DNA of 64,000 nucleotides from Planctomycetota bacterium (GCA_023150475.1 JAKLKU010000014.1:96955-160954); one strand, 5' to 3'; counted from the stretch's first letter, positions 36,788-46,234 are shown. Program-made: numbers and translations. Notes: generated by a model from the sequence alone, not told the origin.

Positions 36788-38052
36788 GGACGATCCAAGC
36801 CGAGCTTCGACACCGGCTCCAGCAACGCCTCGGCGACGGCTTCGTGGCCGGCGAGGTTGATGTGGTGGTCTTGCTGCCAATAGAGCTCGCCGCGGCGTGC
36901 GCGGAACGTCGGGCGCAGGTCGACGACGTCGGCGCCGAGCGCGCGCAGCCCGGAGAGGTAGCGCTCGCCGAGCTCGGTCACGCGAGCGAAGTCCGCGCGC
37001 TCGAGTCCCATCGCGCGTGCGACGTCGCCGAACTCTTCCATCGAGCGGTCGGGATCGAGCTCGTACCACGACGGCAGGTACACGAACAGCGGCACGACTC
37101 CGGCGGCGCGCGCGCGACCGACGATCTGTCCCGAGAGCGACAACGCGGCGGAGAGCGCGTGCTCGAGTTCCGTCGGCTGCGTCTTGAAGTACTCGACGGC
37201 GAGCATGCCCTGCGACATGCACGGCTCGTTCACCTGTTTGCCGGCGTTGATGCGTTTCCAGTACTCCTCCGAGCCCGACTCCCGAAGCGTGCCGGCGAAG
37301 AAGTGCCACGCGGTCAGCGTCTCCTCGAAGTCGTTGCCGCCGTAGACGGTCACGACGAAGACGTCCGGCACGAGCTCGAGCGCGAGGAAGCGTTCGAGCA
37401 CGCCGAGGTAGTTGTAGAAGGAGTATCCGCCCTTCCCTGCGTTGCCGACGTCGATCGCGCTTTCGGGATGGCGTTCGACGAGCTTCGCCTCCAACCGATT
37501 CGCGAACGACTCCGCGTTGTCACACACGCCGTCGGTGTGCGAATCGCCGGTCACGATCACGCGCAGGTCGACTTCGCCGCGCGGCGTCTCCGCGTCCTCG
37601 CGCAAGCCGAGCGAGTTCGTGCGCGCGTACCAGCGCCCCTTCGGATGCTCCGGCCAGAGGTTCGCGAAGCTCAGGTTCGACTTGTAGCGGTAGTAGCAGT
37701 ACTCGTCGTACGTCTGCGTCGAGCTCCGCATCGGGAAGAGGCTCTTCGTGATCCGTTCGGGCAGAGCGAGGCGCCACGTCATCAGCGACCCCAGGTCGGC
37801 CGCTTCGAGGATCATCCGATTGCGTTCCGCCACGAGTTCCGCGAAGTCGTCGCCCTTCTTCTCAAACGACACCGACGCACGCGCGCCGAAGCTGCGGTGC
37901 TGCATCGTCAGGACGAACGCGAACAGGGCGACCACCGTTCCGCCGAGCACGGCGAGCACGCGGATCTTCCACGGCGAGGGGCGCGTGAGGCCGCTCGACG
38001 CGACGGGGACGACCGGAGACTGCATCCGGGGGGATTCTACCGGGTCGTTCAC
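36784..38052 (-). CDS. SGNH hydrolase, membrane anchored (paralogue 1)
   Basis: The first gene of the minus-strand operon, 422 residues from GTG 38052 (GAGG close upstream); ATG 38025 is an alternative start. A membrane helix (IRVLAVLGGTVVALFAFVL) precedes the SGNH domain with YARTNSLGLREDAE, VTGDSHTDGVCDN (Ser), NAGKGGYSFYNYLGV, VYGGNDFEE (Asn) and DHHINLAGHEAVAE (Asp-His). All four SGNH blocks are intact. Translation of paralogue 2 is coupled to its stop (GTGA). It is divergent from the HD phosphohydrolase gene, 81 bp away. Confidence 0.88.
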   Translation of the reverse strand: MNDPVESPRMQSPVVPVASSGLTRPSPWKIRVLAVLGGTVVALFAFVLTMQHRSFGARASVSFEKKGDDFAELVAERNRMILEAADLGSLMTWRLALPERITKSLFPMRSSTQTYDEYCYYRYKSNLSFANLWPEHPKGRWYARTNSLGLREDAETPRGEVDLRVIVTGDSHTDGVCDNAESFANRLEAKLVERHPESAIDVGNAGKGGYSFYNYLGVLERFLALELVPDVFVVTVYGGNDFEETLTAWHFFAGTLRESGSEEYWKRINAGKQVNEPCMSQGMLAVEYFKTQPTELEHALSAALSLSGQIVGRARAAGVVPLFVYLPSWYELDPDRSMEEFGDVARAMGLERADFARVTELGERYLSGLRALGADVVDLRPTFRARRGELYWQQDHHINLAGHEAVAEALLEPVSKLGLDRP

Positions 38053-38133
38053 GGACCTCGAAACGCGCCTGCCGGGCGGTGGTGCGGCTCGCTACCATGC
38101 GCGGCCCGCCGCGAGCGCGGCAGAACTTTTTTC

Positions 38134-39537
38134 GTGGCTCCGAAGAAGCGTTTCAGCGTCATCCGCGACCCCGTCCACGGCGACGTGTACCTGACGCACG
38201 AGGAGTTGCTCGTGCTCGACACGCCCGAGATGCAGCGGCTGCGTGGCGTGAAACAACTCGGCTCGGCGAACTTCGTCTATCCGGGCGCCGTGCACACGCG
38301 CTTCGACCATTCGATCGGCACGTTGCACCTCGCGCAGCGCATGGTCGACGCGATCAATCGCTCGTTCGAGGAGAACTCGCGCGAGTGTCTCGGCGTCTCG
38401 GACGCGGAGACGCGCATCGTGCGCATGGCGGCGCTCGTGCACGACGTCACGCACATCCCGTTCGGGCACAACGTCGAAGATCAGGCCGGGCTCATGCACC
38501 GGCACGACACGCCGTATCGCTTCGAGCGCATGCTCGCGCCGGCGACCGGCATCGGGCGCGTCCTGCGCGAACTCGGCCTCGCGAAGGACGTGCTCGCGAT
38601 CCTCTGCGCGGAGCGCGGCGAGCATGCCAGTGAGACGCGCTCGATCCCGCCGTACTGGAGCGAGATCAACTCCGACACGATCTGCTCGGACATCTTCGAC
38701 TACTTGGCGCGCGACGCGTACTTCACCGGGCTCAAGCTCGCGATCGATCCGCGGCTCGCTTCGTACTTCCGCGTCGACCGCGCGAGCGGGCACCTCTACA
38801 TCGACCTCGCGAAGCACAACCTGCTGCGCGAGGACATCCTGTCCGAAATGGTGCGCCTGCTCGAAGCGCGGTATTTCTTCAGCGAACGCGTGTACTACCA
38901 CCACGCGAAAGTCGCCGCCGGCGCGTTGGTCGCGCGTGCGGTCGAACTCGCGCTCAACGCTGGGCTCGTCAAGGAAGAGGACTTCTACGACCAGACCGAC
39001 GCGTCGGTGCTCGACTTGCTCGAGCGTGTCGCACGCGAAGGCGAGAAGGCGAAGAAGTGCACGCCCGACGTCGCCCGGCGCATCCGGTCCGCGATCGAGC
39101 GTTTCAAGAACCGCAAGCTGCCGAAACGCGTGTGCGTGTTCCCGCGCTACGAGAACGAAGCGGTGCAGGAGGAACTCGTGAAGCGCTACTTCGCGCGCGA
39201 GGGCCAACCGCAGCGCCAGGCGGCCGAAGAGCGCATCTCCGACCTCGTGCGGTTCGCGACCGGCAAGACCGTCGAAGTGATCATCACGTGCCCGGCGAAG
39301 CGCATGCAGCTCAAGGAAGCGCACACGCACGTGCGCTGGCCCGGCGAAGCGAACGTCAAGCCGCTCGCCGCCTTCGCGGCGCGCGTGCCGCGGCTCGCCG
39401 ATCTCGAGCGTTCGTATCGCGCGCTCTGGAAGTTCTACGTGTTCGCGGACACCGACGATCCCGCGCTGCTCGCGAAAATCGGCGAGATCGCGTCGAAGGA
39501 ATTCCCGGGCGCGACGAACCTGTACCGGCCGAACTGA
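38134..39537 (+). CDS. HD-domain phosphohydrolase (dGTPase/SAMHD1-like)
   Basis: GTG 38134 starts the family-like N-terminus KRFSVIRDPVHGDVYL; upstream in-frame sequence belongs to the opposite-strand gene. The 467-residue protein has the metal-binding HD set: THTRFDHSIG-type motif with His59, His103-Asp104 in LVHDVTHIPFGH, and Asp in SDIFDYLARD. This is the COG1078 type related to SAMHD1 and dGTPases, which hydrolyse dNTPs or other nucleotides. The C-terminal 150 residues are basic and helical. There is no clear ribosome-binding site. Confidence 0.88.
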   Translation: MAPKKRFSVIRDPVHGDVYLTHEELLVLDTPEMQRLRGVKQLGSANFVYPGAVHTRFDHSIGTLHLAQRMVDAINRSFEENSRECLGVSDAETRIVRMAALVHDVTHIPFGHNVEDQAGLMHRHDTPYRFERMLAPATGIGRVLRELGLAKDVLAILCAERGEHASETRSIPPYWSEINSDTICSDIFDYLARDAYFTGLKLAIDPRLASYFRVDRASGHLYIDLAKHNLLREDILSEMVRLLEARYFFSERVYYHHAKVAAGALVARAVELALNAGLVKEEDFYDQTDASVLDLLERVAREGEKAKKCTPDVARRIRSAIERFKNRKLPKRVCVFPRYENEAVQEELVKRYFAREGQPQRQAAEERISDLVRFATGKTVEVIITCPAKRMQLKEAHTHVRWPGEANVKPLAAFAARVPRLADLERSYRALWKFYVFADTDDPALLAKIGEIASKEFPGATNLYRPN

Positions 39538-39556
39538 GCGCACACGGAGTGGAGCG

Positions 39557-39823
39557 ATGGAGCCGACGCAGCACTTGGACGAGTTGGCCCGACGAGCGAC
39601 GACCCGCGAGGGTTTCACTACATTCCTGAACGCCTACGCTCGCGATTGCTCACGGGGATGCGCGCGCTGGGAGAATCCCGACTTGCCCTCGTTCTTCGAA
39701 GCAATGTCGGCGTGGAATGCGGATAGCGACGGCTTCTACGCGAACGTGCGCGGTGGACGCCGGCCCGAGACGGCCTGGGAAGAAGTCGCGAACATGCTGA
39801 TGGCCGCGCGCATCTACGAATAG
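39557..39823 (+). CDS. Small DUF7660-like protein
   Basis: ATG 39557 with GGAG at 39551-39554 gives 88 residues. The pattern ARWENPDLPSFFEAMSAW followed by a C-terminal WEEVANMLMAARIYE matches a family of small acidic proteins I know as DUF7660 (WEN..L..FLEAM..W....Y and ..ADML.AA..YE). The function is unknown; members are often found singly or near immunity genes. It starts 20 bases after the HD gene and may share its transcript. The match is by memory of the pattern. Confidence 0.65.
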   Translation: MEPTQHLDELARRATTREGFTTFLNAYARDCSRGCARWENPDLPSFFEAMSAWNADSDGFYANVRGGRRPETAWEEVANMLMAARIYE

Positions 39824-39910
39824 CGACGACGGCTTCGCGGTTGGCGTGCGCGCGGTTGCGAGTGCGTCCCGGTGGAGCGTCGCGCTTTGCCGGGACACCT
39901 CAGCCGCAGC

Positions 39911-41098
39911 TCAGCGCCGCGCCGCCGCCGGAGCGCGCGGATGGCTCGCGAGGAACGCGGCGAGCCGCTCGCACGCGGGCCGGATCCGCTCGAGCCCGAG
40001 CGCGTACGAGAGCCGCACGTGCGTGTCGACGCCGAACGCCGAGCCGGGCACGAGCGCGAGGTTCTGCTGCTCGAGCAAGTCCTCGCAGAAACCGGTCGAG
40101 CCGCGCGCGTCGAGGTAGGGCGTGACGTCGGCGAACGCGTAGAACGCGCCGCGCGGCATCGGCGTCGCGAGCCCGAGCTTCTGCAGCTCGGGGATCAGGA
40201 AGCGGCGGCGCACGTCGAACTCGCGCTTCATCGCTTCGACTTCCGGCGGCTCGGTCTCGAGCGCGGCGAGGTAGCCCGCTTGCGAGACGCTGTTCGGCGC
40301 ACCGACCAAGTGGCTGTGGATGCGCTCGACCGCGGCGGCGACCTCCGGCGGGCCCGCGACGAAACCGATGCGGTAGCCGGTCATCGCGTAACTCTTCGAC
40401 GCGCCGTCGAGGATCACGGTGCGCGAGCGTGCGTCGGCGCCGAGGCTCGCCGGCGAACAATCGGGTTCGCCTTCGTAGATCAACCGGCGATAGATCTCGT
40501 CGGAGAGCAGCGTGAGATCGTGTTCCTTCGCGATCGCGGCGAGCTCCTCGACTTCCTTGCGACTCCACGTGTAACCCGTCGGGTTCGACGGACTGTTGAG
40601 CAGCATCGCGCGTGTCCGCGGCGTGATCGCGCGGCGGATCGCCGCGAAGTCGGGCCCGAGGTCGGGGCGCGACGGCACGCTGATCGGCACGCCGCCGGCG
40701 AGCTTCACGATCTCGACGTAGCTCACCCAAGCGGGCAGGAAGAGCAACACTTCGTCGCCTGCTTGCACGGTCGCGAGCACGGCGCCCGACAGCGCGTGTT
40801 TCGTGCTGTGGCAGACGGTGACGTGCTGCGCTTCGAACGGCACCGCGCGCGACTCGGTGAGGTACTTCGCGACCGCGGCACGCAGCGCGGGCGTGCCGGC
40901 GGCCGGCGTGTAGCGCACTTGCCCCGAGCGAATGATCTTGCACGCGGCGTCCTGCACGAGCGCGGGCGCCGGGAAGTCGGGCTCGCCGACCGACATGTTG
41001 ATCACGTCGCGGCCTTGGGCCATCAGTGCCTTGGCTCGGGCGTCGAGCGCCAAGGTCACGGAGAGCGAAACGTCGTTGGCCCGTCGGGCGATGCGCAT
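39911..41098 (-). CDS. Class I pyridoxal-phosphate aminotransferase
   Basis: The 395-residue enzyme is of the aspartate-aminotransferase fold I type (subgroup Ib). Seen are VINMSVGEPDFPAP, YTPAAGTPALRAAVA, SPSNPTGYTWSRKEVEEL, LLSDEIYRRLIYEG and the PLP lysine in DGASKSYAMTGYRIGF (about residue 235), then a late RLSYALGLERI with the substrate-carboxylate Arg. The likely reaction is aspartate or aromatic amino acid transamination with 2-oxoglutarate; sequence does not decide the preference. It is single, divergent from the next large gene. Confidence 0.92.
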   Translation of the reverse strand: MRIARRANDVSLSVTLALDARAKALMAQGRDVINMSVGEPDFPAPALVQDAACKIIRSGQVRYTPAAGTPALRAAVAKYLTESRAVPFEAQHVTVCHSTKHALSGAVLATVQAGDEVLLFLPAWVSYVEIVKLAGGVPISVPSRPDLGPDFAAIRRAITPRTRAMLLNSPSNPTGYTWSRKEVEELAAIAKEHDLTLLSDEIYRRLIYEGEPDCSPASLGADARSRTVILDGASKSYAMTGYRIGFVAGPPEVAAAVERIHSHLVGAPNSVSQAGYLAALETEPPEVEAMKREFDVRRRFLIPELQKLGLATPMPRGAFYAFADVTPYLDARGSTGFCEDLLEQQNLALVPGSAFGVDTHVRLSYALGLERIRPACERLAAFLASHPRAPAAARR

Positions 41099-41456
41099 CG
41101 GAGTGGGCTCTTCGGCGGCCGAGCGGGAGCACCGAAAGGCCGGGGAGCGGGGAGTTCGCGCTTCCGGGACCGGGAGGGGTTCCGCGGCGCCGTGCGCAGT
41201 GAAGGAAAGCGGAAAAGGTCGAACATCGGCCGCGCGGCGTCAAGCCCCGACCCGCTGGGCTCGCCCCGCGACGGCACGGACACCCCAGGAAGGCGCGGAC
41301 ACCCCCGGGAAGCAAGGTGCCGTTCAGGCGTCCGCCGCCGGCGCGCCGACTCGCGCGCGACCCGTAGTCGCCGCCGGTGCGGATTCGGGCGCCTTCCGAC
41401 TACCGCGAGGCGGAGGCGCGCGGCACCCTCTGAGCCCTCCAACGCCTGAACTCGAC
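41099..41456. other. 358-bp divergent intergenic region with a direct repeat
   Basis: Between the aminotransferase and the orphan membrane protein. It contains two copies of CGGACACCCC[AC][GC]GGAAG-type sequence at 41277-41292 and 41296-41312, 19 bp apart in the same orientation. No gene, hairpin with U-tract or clear promoter is recognised. Confidence 0.4.
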
Positions 41457-43514
41457 ATGGCCCGCAAGCGTCTCGTCCGGATCCTGCTCGTCCTCCTCCT
41501 CGTTTTCCTGTTCGCCGGCTACTTCGCCTTCGCGACGTTCCTCTTCAGTCCGACGGAAGGCGACTACGAGGCGGACGTCTCGACGCTCGCGCCCGAAAGC
41601 GTCGACTTCTTCGTCGCCAAGGCGGACCTGCGCGAGCTCTTCGACGAGTTCCCGCACCTGCGCATCTCGGACGCGCTGCAAGGCACGCGCGCGTGGGGCG
41701 AGTTCGAGCGTTCCGGCCAGTGGGCGGCGCAGAAGAGGACGCTCGGACTCGACGGTTTGGTCGAGCGCGTCGAGGAGATCAAGCAGCAGACGTTCGGCAC
41801 GAACTTGATCGAGGTCTTCGGCGGCCGAGACGTCGCGCTCGCTGGGCACTTCGGCGCGAGCGGCGGGCTCGCCGGCGCGCGGTGGGCCGTCTACGGACGC
41901 GCGAACTGGAAGGGCAAGCTCGCGCTCTCGTTGTGTCGCTATCCGGGCCTGATCGGGCTCTCGAACCAAGGCATCGAGTGCAAGGTCGACGGCGAGCACT
42001 TCGAGTTCAGCGGCGTCGGTTTCCCGGAACCCGTCCACGTCACGCGCATCCACGACGTGATCGTCGCGAGCAACGCGCGCGACTTGGTGCTGAAAGCGCG
42101 CGAGCTCGAAGCGGGCGGCGGCCAAGGCTCGTTCGGCCAGGGCGCCCAGTACTTCGACCACATCCAGAACGCGGCGCGCAACCCGCGGCGCGACGAAATC
42201 GAGCTCGCCGTGAGTTGGCGCGAGCTCGCCAAGGCCCTCGGTTTGCCCGAGCGCTGGCCCGACGCACAGTCGGAGAACCTGTGGACCGCGTTCGCGGGAC
42301 GCCTGTTCCAACTCGGGTCGGTCAATCGAGTCGCCGGCGTCGTCGGGTTCGACGACGGCGTGCAGGTCAACTTGCACGGCGACTTGTCATCCGAGTTGAT
42401 GACGCCGGTGCAGCAGAAGCTCTATCGCCGGCGCGGCGCGGACAACGCCGACTTCACGCGCGACGTCGCGCGGATGGTGCGTTCGGATGCGGCGCTCTTC
42501 GTGATGCTCGAAGCGCCGCTCGGCGACCTCCTGCGCGAGTTGCTCGCATCCTCGGAAGAAGCGTTGCGCGCCAACTTGGAGGATCTGCTGCGCGAGCTCG
42601 GTCAGTTCAAGCCGACCGGCGACCAACAGACGCACACCGACGCGCTGATCGCCGACCTCGACGCGCTCTTCCGCGACCGCATCGCGATCATCGTGCGCGA
42701 CCACGACTATCCGTCGGTCGCCAGCGATCCGCCGCACGACGACGAACCGACCGCCGCGTGGACGATCGCGCTCTGGACCGACGGCAGCGAGAAGGCGCGC
42801 ACTCGGATCAAGGAACTCTCGGAGATGGTGAGCTTGCACTACCGCAGCTTCGGCATCTCCGGTCGCGAGGCCGGCGAACGTGGCGTGTTCACCAACAACT
42901 GCCAGCCCGGCAACTTCGAGATCTGGGAGTTCTGGTCGCGTTTCGTCCCCGGCACCGGCCACATCGCGACGGCGGTCAACGGCGACGTGTTCCTCGTGTC
43001 GAACCACTACCGCATGGTGTGCGAGGCGTTGAATACGCGCGACAACAGCCGCAACGACCCGGCGTTCCCGCGGCTCGTCGATCGGCCGGATTTCATGCGC
43101 CTCGCGACCGATTCGTTGAGCCAGGCGAACTTGATGCTCTGGGCGGAGCCCAAGGCGCTCGGCGCGATCGCTTCGCAGTTCACCGATCGTGCGGTGCGCG
43201 ACGAGATCGCGGCGCGCATCGATTGGAAACGCGAACGCGCGCGGATCGAGAACGAAGTGCTGAAGGACGCGTTCCCCGGCCGCGCACGGCTGACGATCGA
43301 AGGCGACGACAAGGCGCGCTTCGACGAGCTCGTCGACGCTCGCGTCACCGAGTTCGAAGCCAAGCTGCAGCAGGAACAGGCGCCGTTGCTGAAGAAGCAG
43401 TACGAGCGCACGTGGACGTACCTCGGCACGTTCTCGGCGGTCGTCGCGATGCTCGCGCTCGATCCGAAGAAGATCGACTTGTCGCTGCGCGGCTACGTGC
43501 CGCTCGGCGAATGA
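41457..43514 (+). CDS. Large membrane-anchored protein of unknown family
   Basis: ATG 41457 gives 685 residues. The N-terminus is basic (MARKRLVR) followed by one membrane helix (ILLVLLLVFLFAGYFAFATFLF), so nearly all of it is extracytoplasmic. The soluble part is alpha/beta with no cofactor motif I recognise; it contains FGGRDVALAGHF, two internal helical stretches rich in Leu/Glu (550-620 of the nucleotide-equivalent middle part, DLLRELLASSEEAL) and a final hydrophobic segment TFSAVVAMLALDP. Features such as APESVDFFVAKADL near the start resemble DUF3352-like surface proteins only faintly. The open frame extends upstream to 40932 without family features. The function is unknown. Confidence 0.7.
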   Translation: MARKRLVRILLVLLLVFLFAGYFAFATFLFSPTEGDYEADVSTLAPESVDFFVAKADLRELFDEFPHLRISDALQGTRAWGEFERSGQWAAQKRTLGLDGLVERVEEIKQQTFGTNLIEVFGGRDVALAGHFGASGGLAGARWAVYGRANWKGKLALSLCRYPGLIGLSNQGIECKVDGEHFEFSGVGFPEPVHVTRIHDVIVASNARDLVLKARELEAGGGQGSFGQGAQYFDHIQNAARNPRRDEIELAVSWRELAKALGLPERWPDAQSENLWTAFAGRLFQLGSVNRVAGVVGFDDGVQVNLHGDLSSELMTPVQQKLYRRRGADNADFTRDVARMVRSDAALFVMLEAPLGDLLRELLASSEEALRANLEDLLRELGQFKPTGDQQTHTDALIADLDALFRDRIAIIVRDHDYPSVASDPPHDDEPTAAWTIALWTDGSEKARTRIKELSEMVSLHYRSFGISGREAGERGVFTNNCQPGNFEIWEFWSRFVPGTGHIATAVNGDVFLVSNHYRMVCEALNTRDNSRNDPAFPRLVDRPDFMRLATDSLSQANLMLWAEPKALGAIASQFTDRAVRDEIAARIDWKRERARIENEVLKDAFPGRARLTIEGDDKARFDELVDARVTEFEAKLQQEQAPLLKKQYERTWTYLGTFSAVVAMLALDPKKIDLSLRGYVPLGE

Positions 43515-43518
43515 CGCG

Positions 43519-43540
43519 CCGGACGTTCGTCCGGGTCTTT
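43519..43540. terminator. Intrinsic terminator between convergent genes
   Basis: CCGGACG (43519-43525) and CGTCCGG (43528-43534) form a tight hairpin, effectively six pairs with loop GTTC, followed by GTCTTT. It lies four bases after the stop of the orphan membrane protein gene and before the convergent cytochrome gene. Confidence 0.6.
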
Positions 43541-43553
43541 GCGCCGCGCGCGA

Positions 43554-44747
43554 TCAGTGCGTGAACGGCGAACCGCCGGGGTGGCACTGGTTGCAGAGGT
43601 CGGTCACCGACGTGCCGTTCGTGTCGCCGTTCTCGGTCGGGATGCCGGTGCCGGAGCGGTAGATCAGCCCGTAGGGATTGCCGTTGCCGTGCGCACGGTG
43701 ACAGGTCACGCACGTCGGCGTCGCGTCCGATCCGATCGGGCTCCAGATGCCGAACGAGCTCAGCACTTTGACGCGATTTCCGAGCGAATTGATCTGCGTG
43801 ATCATCTCGTCCTCGAGGTCTTCGTCCTCGTACGGGTGCTCGTCGAGCGCGGTCGTCGCGGACTTCGTCGAGCTCGCGGACGCGAACACCGTGAAGCCGC
43901 TGTCGGAGTGCATGTCGGTGTGGCAACCGAGGCACCAGCGCGCGATCGCCGAACGCTGAGAATCGGGCTCGTTCCAATCCATCTGCGACTCGTCGTACGA
44001 CCGCGCCTGACGCACGAACACGTCACGCGTCAGATCGTTCGCGCCCGGCGTCGCATTGTAGGTGACCCAACGACCGCTCGAGAAGCCCGGGTCGCTGCGC
44101 AGGTTCCGGTACTGGCTGCCGGTCGGATGGTTGTTGCCGACCGCTCCGTGCGGATCGTGGCAGTTGACGCACGTCAGCCCGACGCCCGGACGGTTCTCGC
44201 TCGCGGCGCTCCAACTCGGATTGGAGCCCGGCGCGACGTCGAACGAATCGAGGCGGTGTCCGCCGTGTTGCCCCGACGAGAATCCGTCGCGCGCGAGGTA
44301 ACCCGCCGTGCGCACGATGCCGAGCTGACTGCCGGTGTTCTCTTGATCGAGCACGTCGGTCGCGAGCACGTCGCCGTCGTGGCACGACGTGCAGAGGTCG
44401 TTGACCGAGGCGCGCAACAGGCCGGGTTCCGCCTGGAATCCGAGCGAGCGCACGACTCCGGAACCGTTCGGCCCGTAGCCGTGGCTCTGGCTGAAGTGCA
44501 TCACGTGGCAGTCCGAGCAACGCAAGCTCGTGTCCGCGTGGTAGTCGCCGGCGCGCGCATTCGTGGCGCAGACCGCGATGAGCGCACCGATGAAAGCGCC
44601 GAGGGGAGCACCGGGGGGAGCCCCGAGACGCGCCCCGAGTCGCGCACCGAGACACGCACCGAGACGCGCGCTGCGGGCGAGCCTGAGCGCAGCGGCGACG
44701 CCTCGCCGCACCGCGAGCGACCGAAGGGAACGTGTCGGCGGAATCAC
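43554..44747 (-). CDS. Hexaheme c-type cytochrome
   Basis: The 397-residue exported protein has six CxxCH haem sites: CSDCH, CTSCH, CVNCH, CLGCH, CVTCH and CNQCH, several followed by HG or PHG as in doubled CXXCH cytochromes. The N-terminus from GTG 44747 is long, basic and repetitive (LGARLGARLGAPPGAPLGA) before a hydrophobic core and the ARAG cleavage-like site; the repeat is also visible in the DNA near 44600-44690. It would carry electrons outside the membrane. The nearby ferredoxin-linked block gives no direct partner, and no quinol dehydrogenase gene is next to it. Next upstream on the same strand is a surface protein gene 137 bp away. Confidence 0.88.
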   Translation of the reverse strand: MIPPTRSLRSLAVRRGVAAALRLARSARLGACLGARLGARLGAPPGAPLGAFIGALIAVCATNARAGDYHADTSLRCSDCHVMHFSQSHGYGPNGSGVVRSLGFQAEPGLLRASVNDLCTSCHDGDVLATDVLDQENTGSQLGIVRTAGYLARDGFSSGQHGGHRLDSFDVAPGSNPSWSAASENRPGVGLTCVNCHDPHGAVGNNHPTGSQYRNLRSDPGFSSGRWVTYNATPGANDLTRDVFVRQARSYDESQMDWNEPDSQRSAIARWCLGCHTDMHSDSGFTVFASASSTKSATTALDEHPYEDEDLEDEMITQINSLGNRVKVLSSFGIWSPIGSDATPTCVTCHRAHGNGNPYGLIYRSGTGIPTENGDTNGTSVTDLCNQCHPGGSPFTH

Positions 44748-44884
44748 GGGTTCCAGTATCGCGTGGATCGACCTCGGACCCGGAGCGTGCCGAGCCCACC
44801 TGGGTGAACGATACCCGCCCCTGTGCGCCCTTGCCTGGGCCGTTCAACGTAGCGCCGACGGGCGTTCGACGTCCGGAATCCGGA

Positions 44885-46234
44885 TCATTGGCAAACCACG
44901 AAGTCCAACCCGCTCGAGAGGCTCGTGCCGAAACTCGCCGAAGGGTCGCGCGTCCACGCTTGGCAGGCGATGCGCGTGCCGGGAGTGACGAACGTTCCTC
45001 CGGTGGGGTGCGCCACGAGATCCGCGAGCGTGTAGTCGAACGAACCCGTGCAGTTCGCACTCCCCGACGTGTTGCGGACCGCGAGGCGCCAGAGCGGTCC
45101 GACGACGCACAACGAGCCGCCTTGGAACGGGAGGTTCGCCGGACCGTTCGCGCCGAAGAACACGAGACCGTTGCGCTGCGGTTCGAGCGACGTCGCCCGC
45201 ACGTGGAACGAACTCGCCGCGGAAAGACTCGGATCTCCGACGCCCAACAACGAAGGCACGCAGCCGTGCGACGTCGGCTTCGGTCCGCAGAACGCGCCGG
45301 ACGGTCCTTGGATCGCGCAGCTCGAGAGGAACTCGATGCGCACCCACCCCGGACCTCCGAAGCCCGCGAACGGAGTCTCGCCGACCTGGAGCGTGTACGT
45401 CTGTCCCGCTTGCACGAGCGCGACGATGTCCGACGGTCCCGCGGTCACGCAATCGTCGTCGCAAGCGAGCAGCATCCCTGGCGTGGGGCAACCCGCGCCG
45501 CGGTAGATCGCGAGCTTCGTGTCGCGCCACGTCGGCATCCCGGGATGGCACGTCGTCACGTTGACGATTCCGTCCGCGGGCGCGGTCCACGTGAACCACA
45601 GATCCCATTCGATCGCGGTCGTCGCGTAGTAACAGGCCGACTCGTTCTGGCCTTGGCAGCCCGTGCTCGTCACGTTCGGTCCGTTGTCGTACGCGAACAC
45701 GCCCATGCCTTCGAGGTGCGCTGGCGCGCCGCAGTCGTCGTTGGCGCCGAGCCCGTTCCACGGCTCGATCGTCAGGGTTCCCGTCCCTGCGGGCGAACCA
45801 GGGTCGGAACCGATCTGCACGACGTAAGTCGAACCCGCCTGGGCGCAGATCGAGACCGCGGCGTCGCCGTTCGGCAACGCGAACGTGCTGCATGCGAGCG
45901 GCGCCGCGAAAGCCGGACAACCTGCCGTCGCGTAGACCGCGAGCTTCGGGTTCAGCAGCGCGTCGGCCGAGACGTGCAGTCGCACACTTTCGCTGCTCGT
46001 CGCGGTCCACGCGAACCACACGTCTTGCGCGAACCCTGCGCCCGCACCGTTGAAGTAGCACTCGGAGTTGGCTTGTCCGTCGGCGCCGGTCGTGGCCGTC
46101 GTGGTGTCGAACGCAAAGGTGCCGGCGCCCGCGATCGCGGCCGGCGCCGAACATTCGTCGCCCCCTTGCGCGAACGCGAACCGGACACAGACGAGCAGCG
46201 CGAACGCGGAGCGCAGGGCAGATCGGGCGTGCAT
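44885..46234 (-). CDS. Secreted protein: two PPC-like domains plus shared C-terminal Cys module
   Basis: ATG 46234 gives 449 residues with a signal peptide (ALRSAFALLVCVRFAFA). Two related jelly-roll domains follow (about 20-170 and 170-320), each with DVWFAWTA/DLWFTWTA, KLAVYATAGC/KLAIYRGAGC and an AC.DD/ACSTF strand, as in pre-peptidase C-terminal-type domains. The last 125 residues are the module also found in the genes at 50900 and 53880: FCGPKPTSHGCVPS, NGLVFFG, FQGGSLCV, NCTGSFDY, AWTRDP and the terminal FVVCQ. The PPC domains suggest carbohydrate or protein binding, and the tail may anchor the protein to the envelope. No catalytic domain is seen. Confidence 0.82.
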   Translation of the reverse strand: MHARSALRSAFALLVCVRFAFAQGGDECSAPAAIAGAGTFAFDTTTATTGADGQANSECYFNGAGAGFAQDVWFAWTATSSESVRLHVSADALLNPKLAVYATAGCPAFAAPLACSTFALPNGDAAVSICAQAGSTYVVQIGSDPGSPAGTGTLTIEPWNGLGANDDCGAPAHLEGMGVFAYDNGPNVTSTGCQGQNESACYYATTAIEWDLWFTWTAPADGIVNVTTCHPGMPTWRDTKLAIYRGAGCPTPGMLLACDDDCVTAGPSDIVALVQAGQTYTLQVGETPFAGFGGPGWVRIEFLSSCAIQGPSGAFCGPKPTSHGCVPSLLGVGDPSLSAASSFHVRATSLEPQRNGLVFFGANGPANLPFQGGSLCVVGPLWRLAVRNTSGSANCTGSFDYTLADLVAHPTGGTFVTPGTRIACQAWTRDPSASFGTSLSSGLDFVVCQ

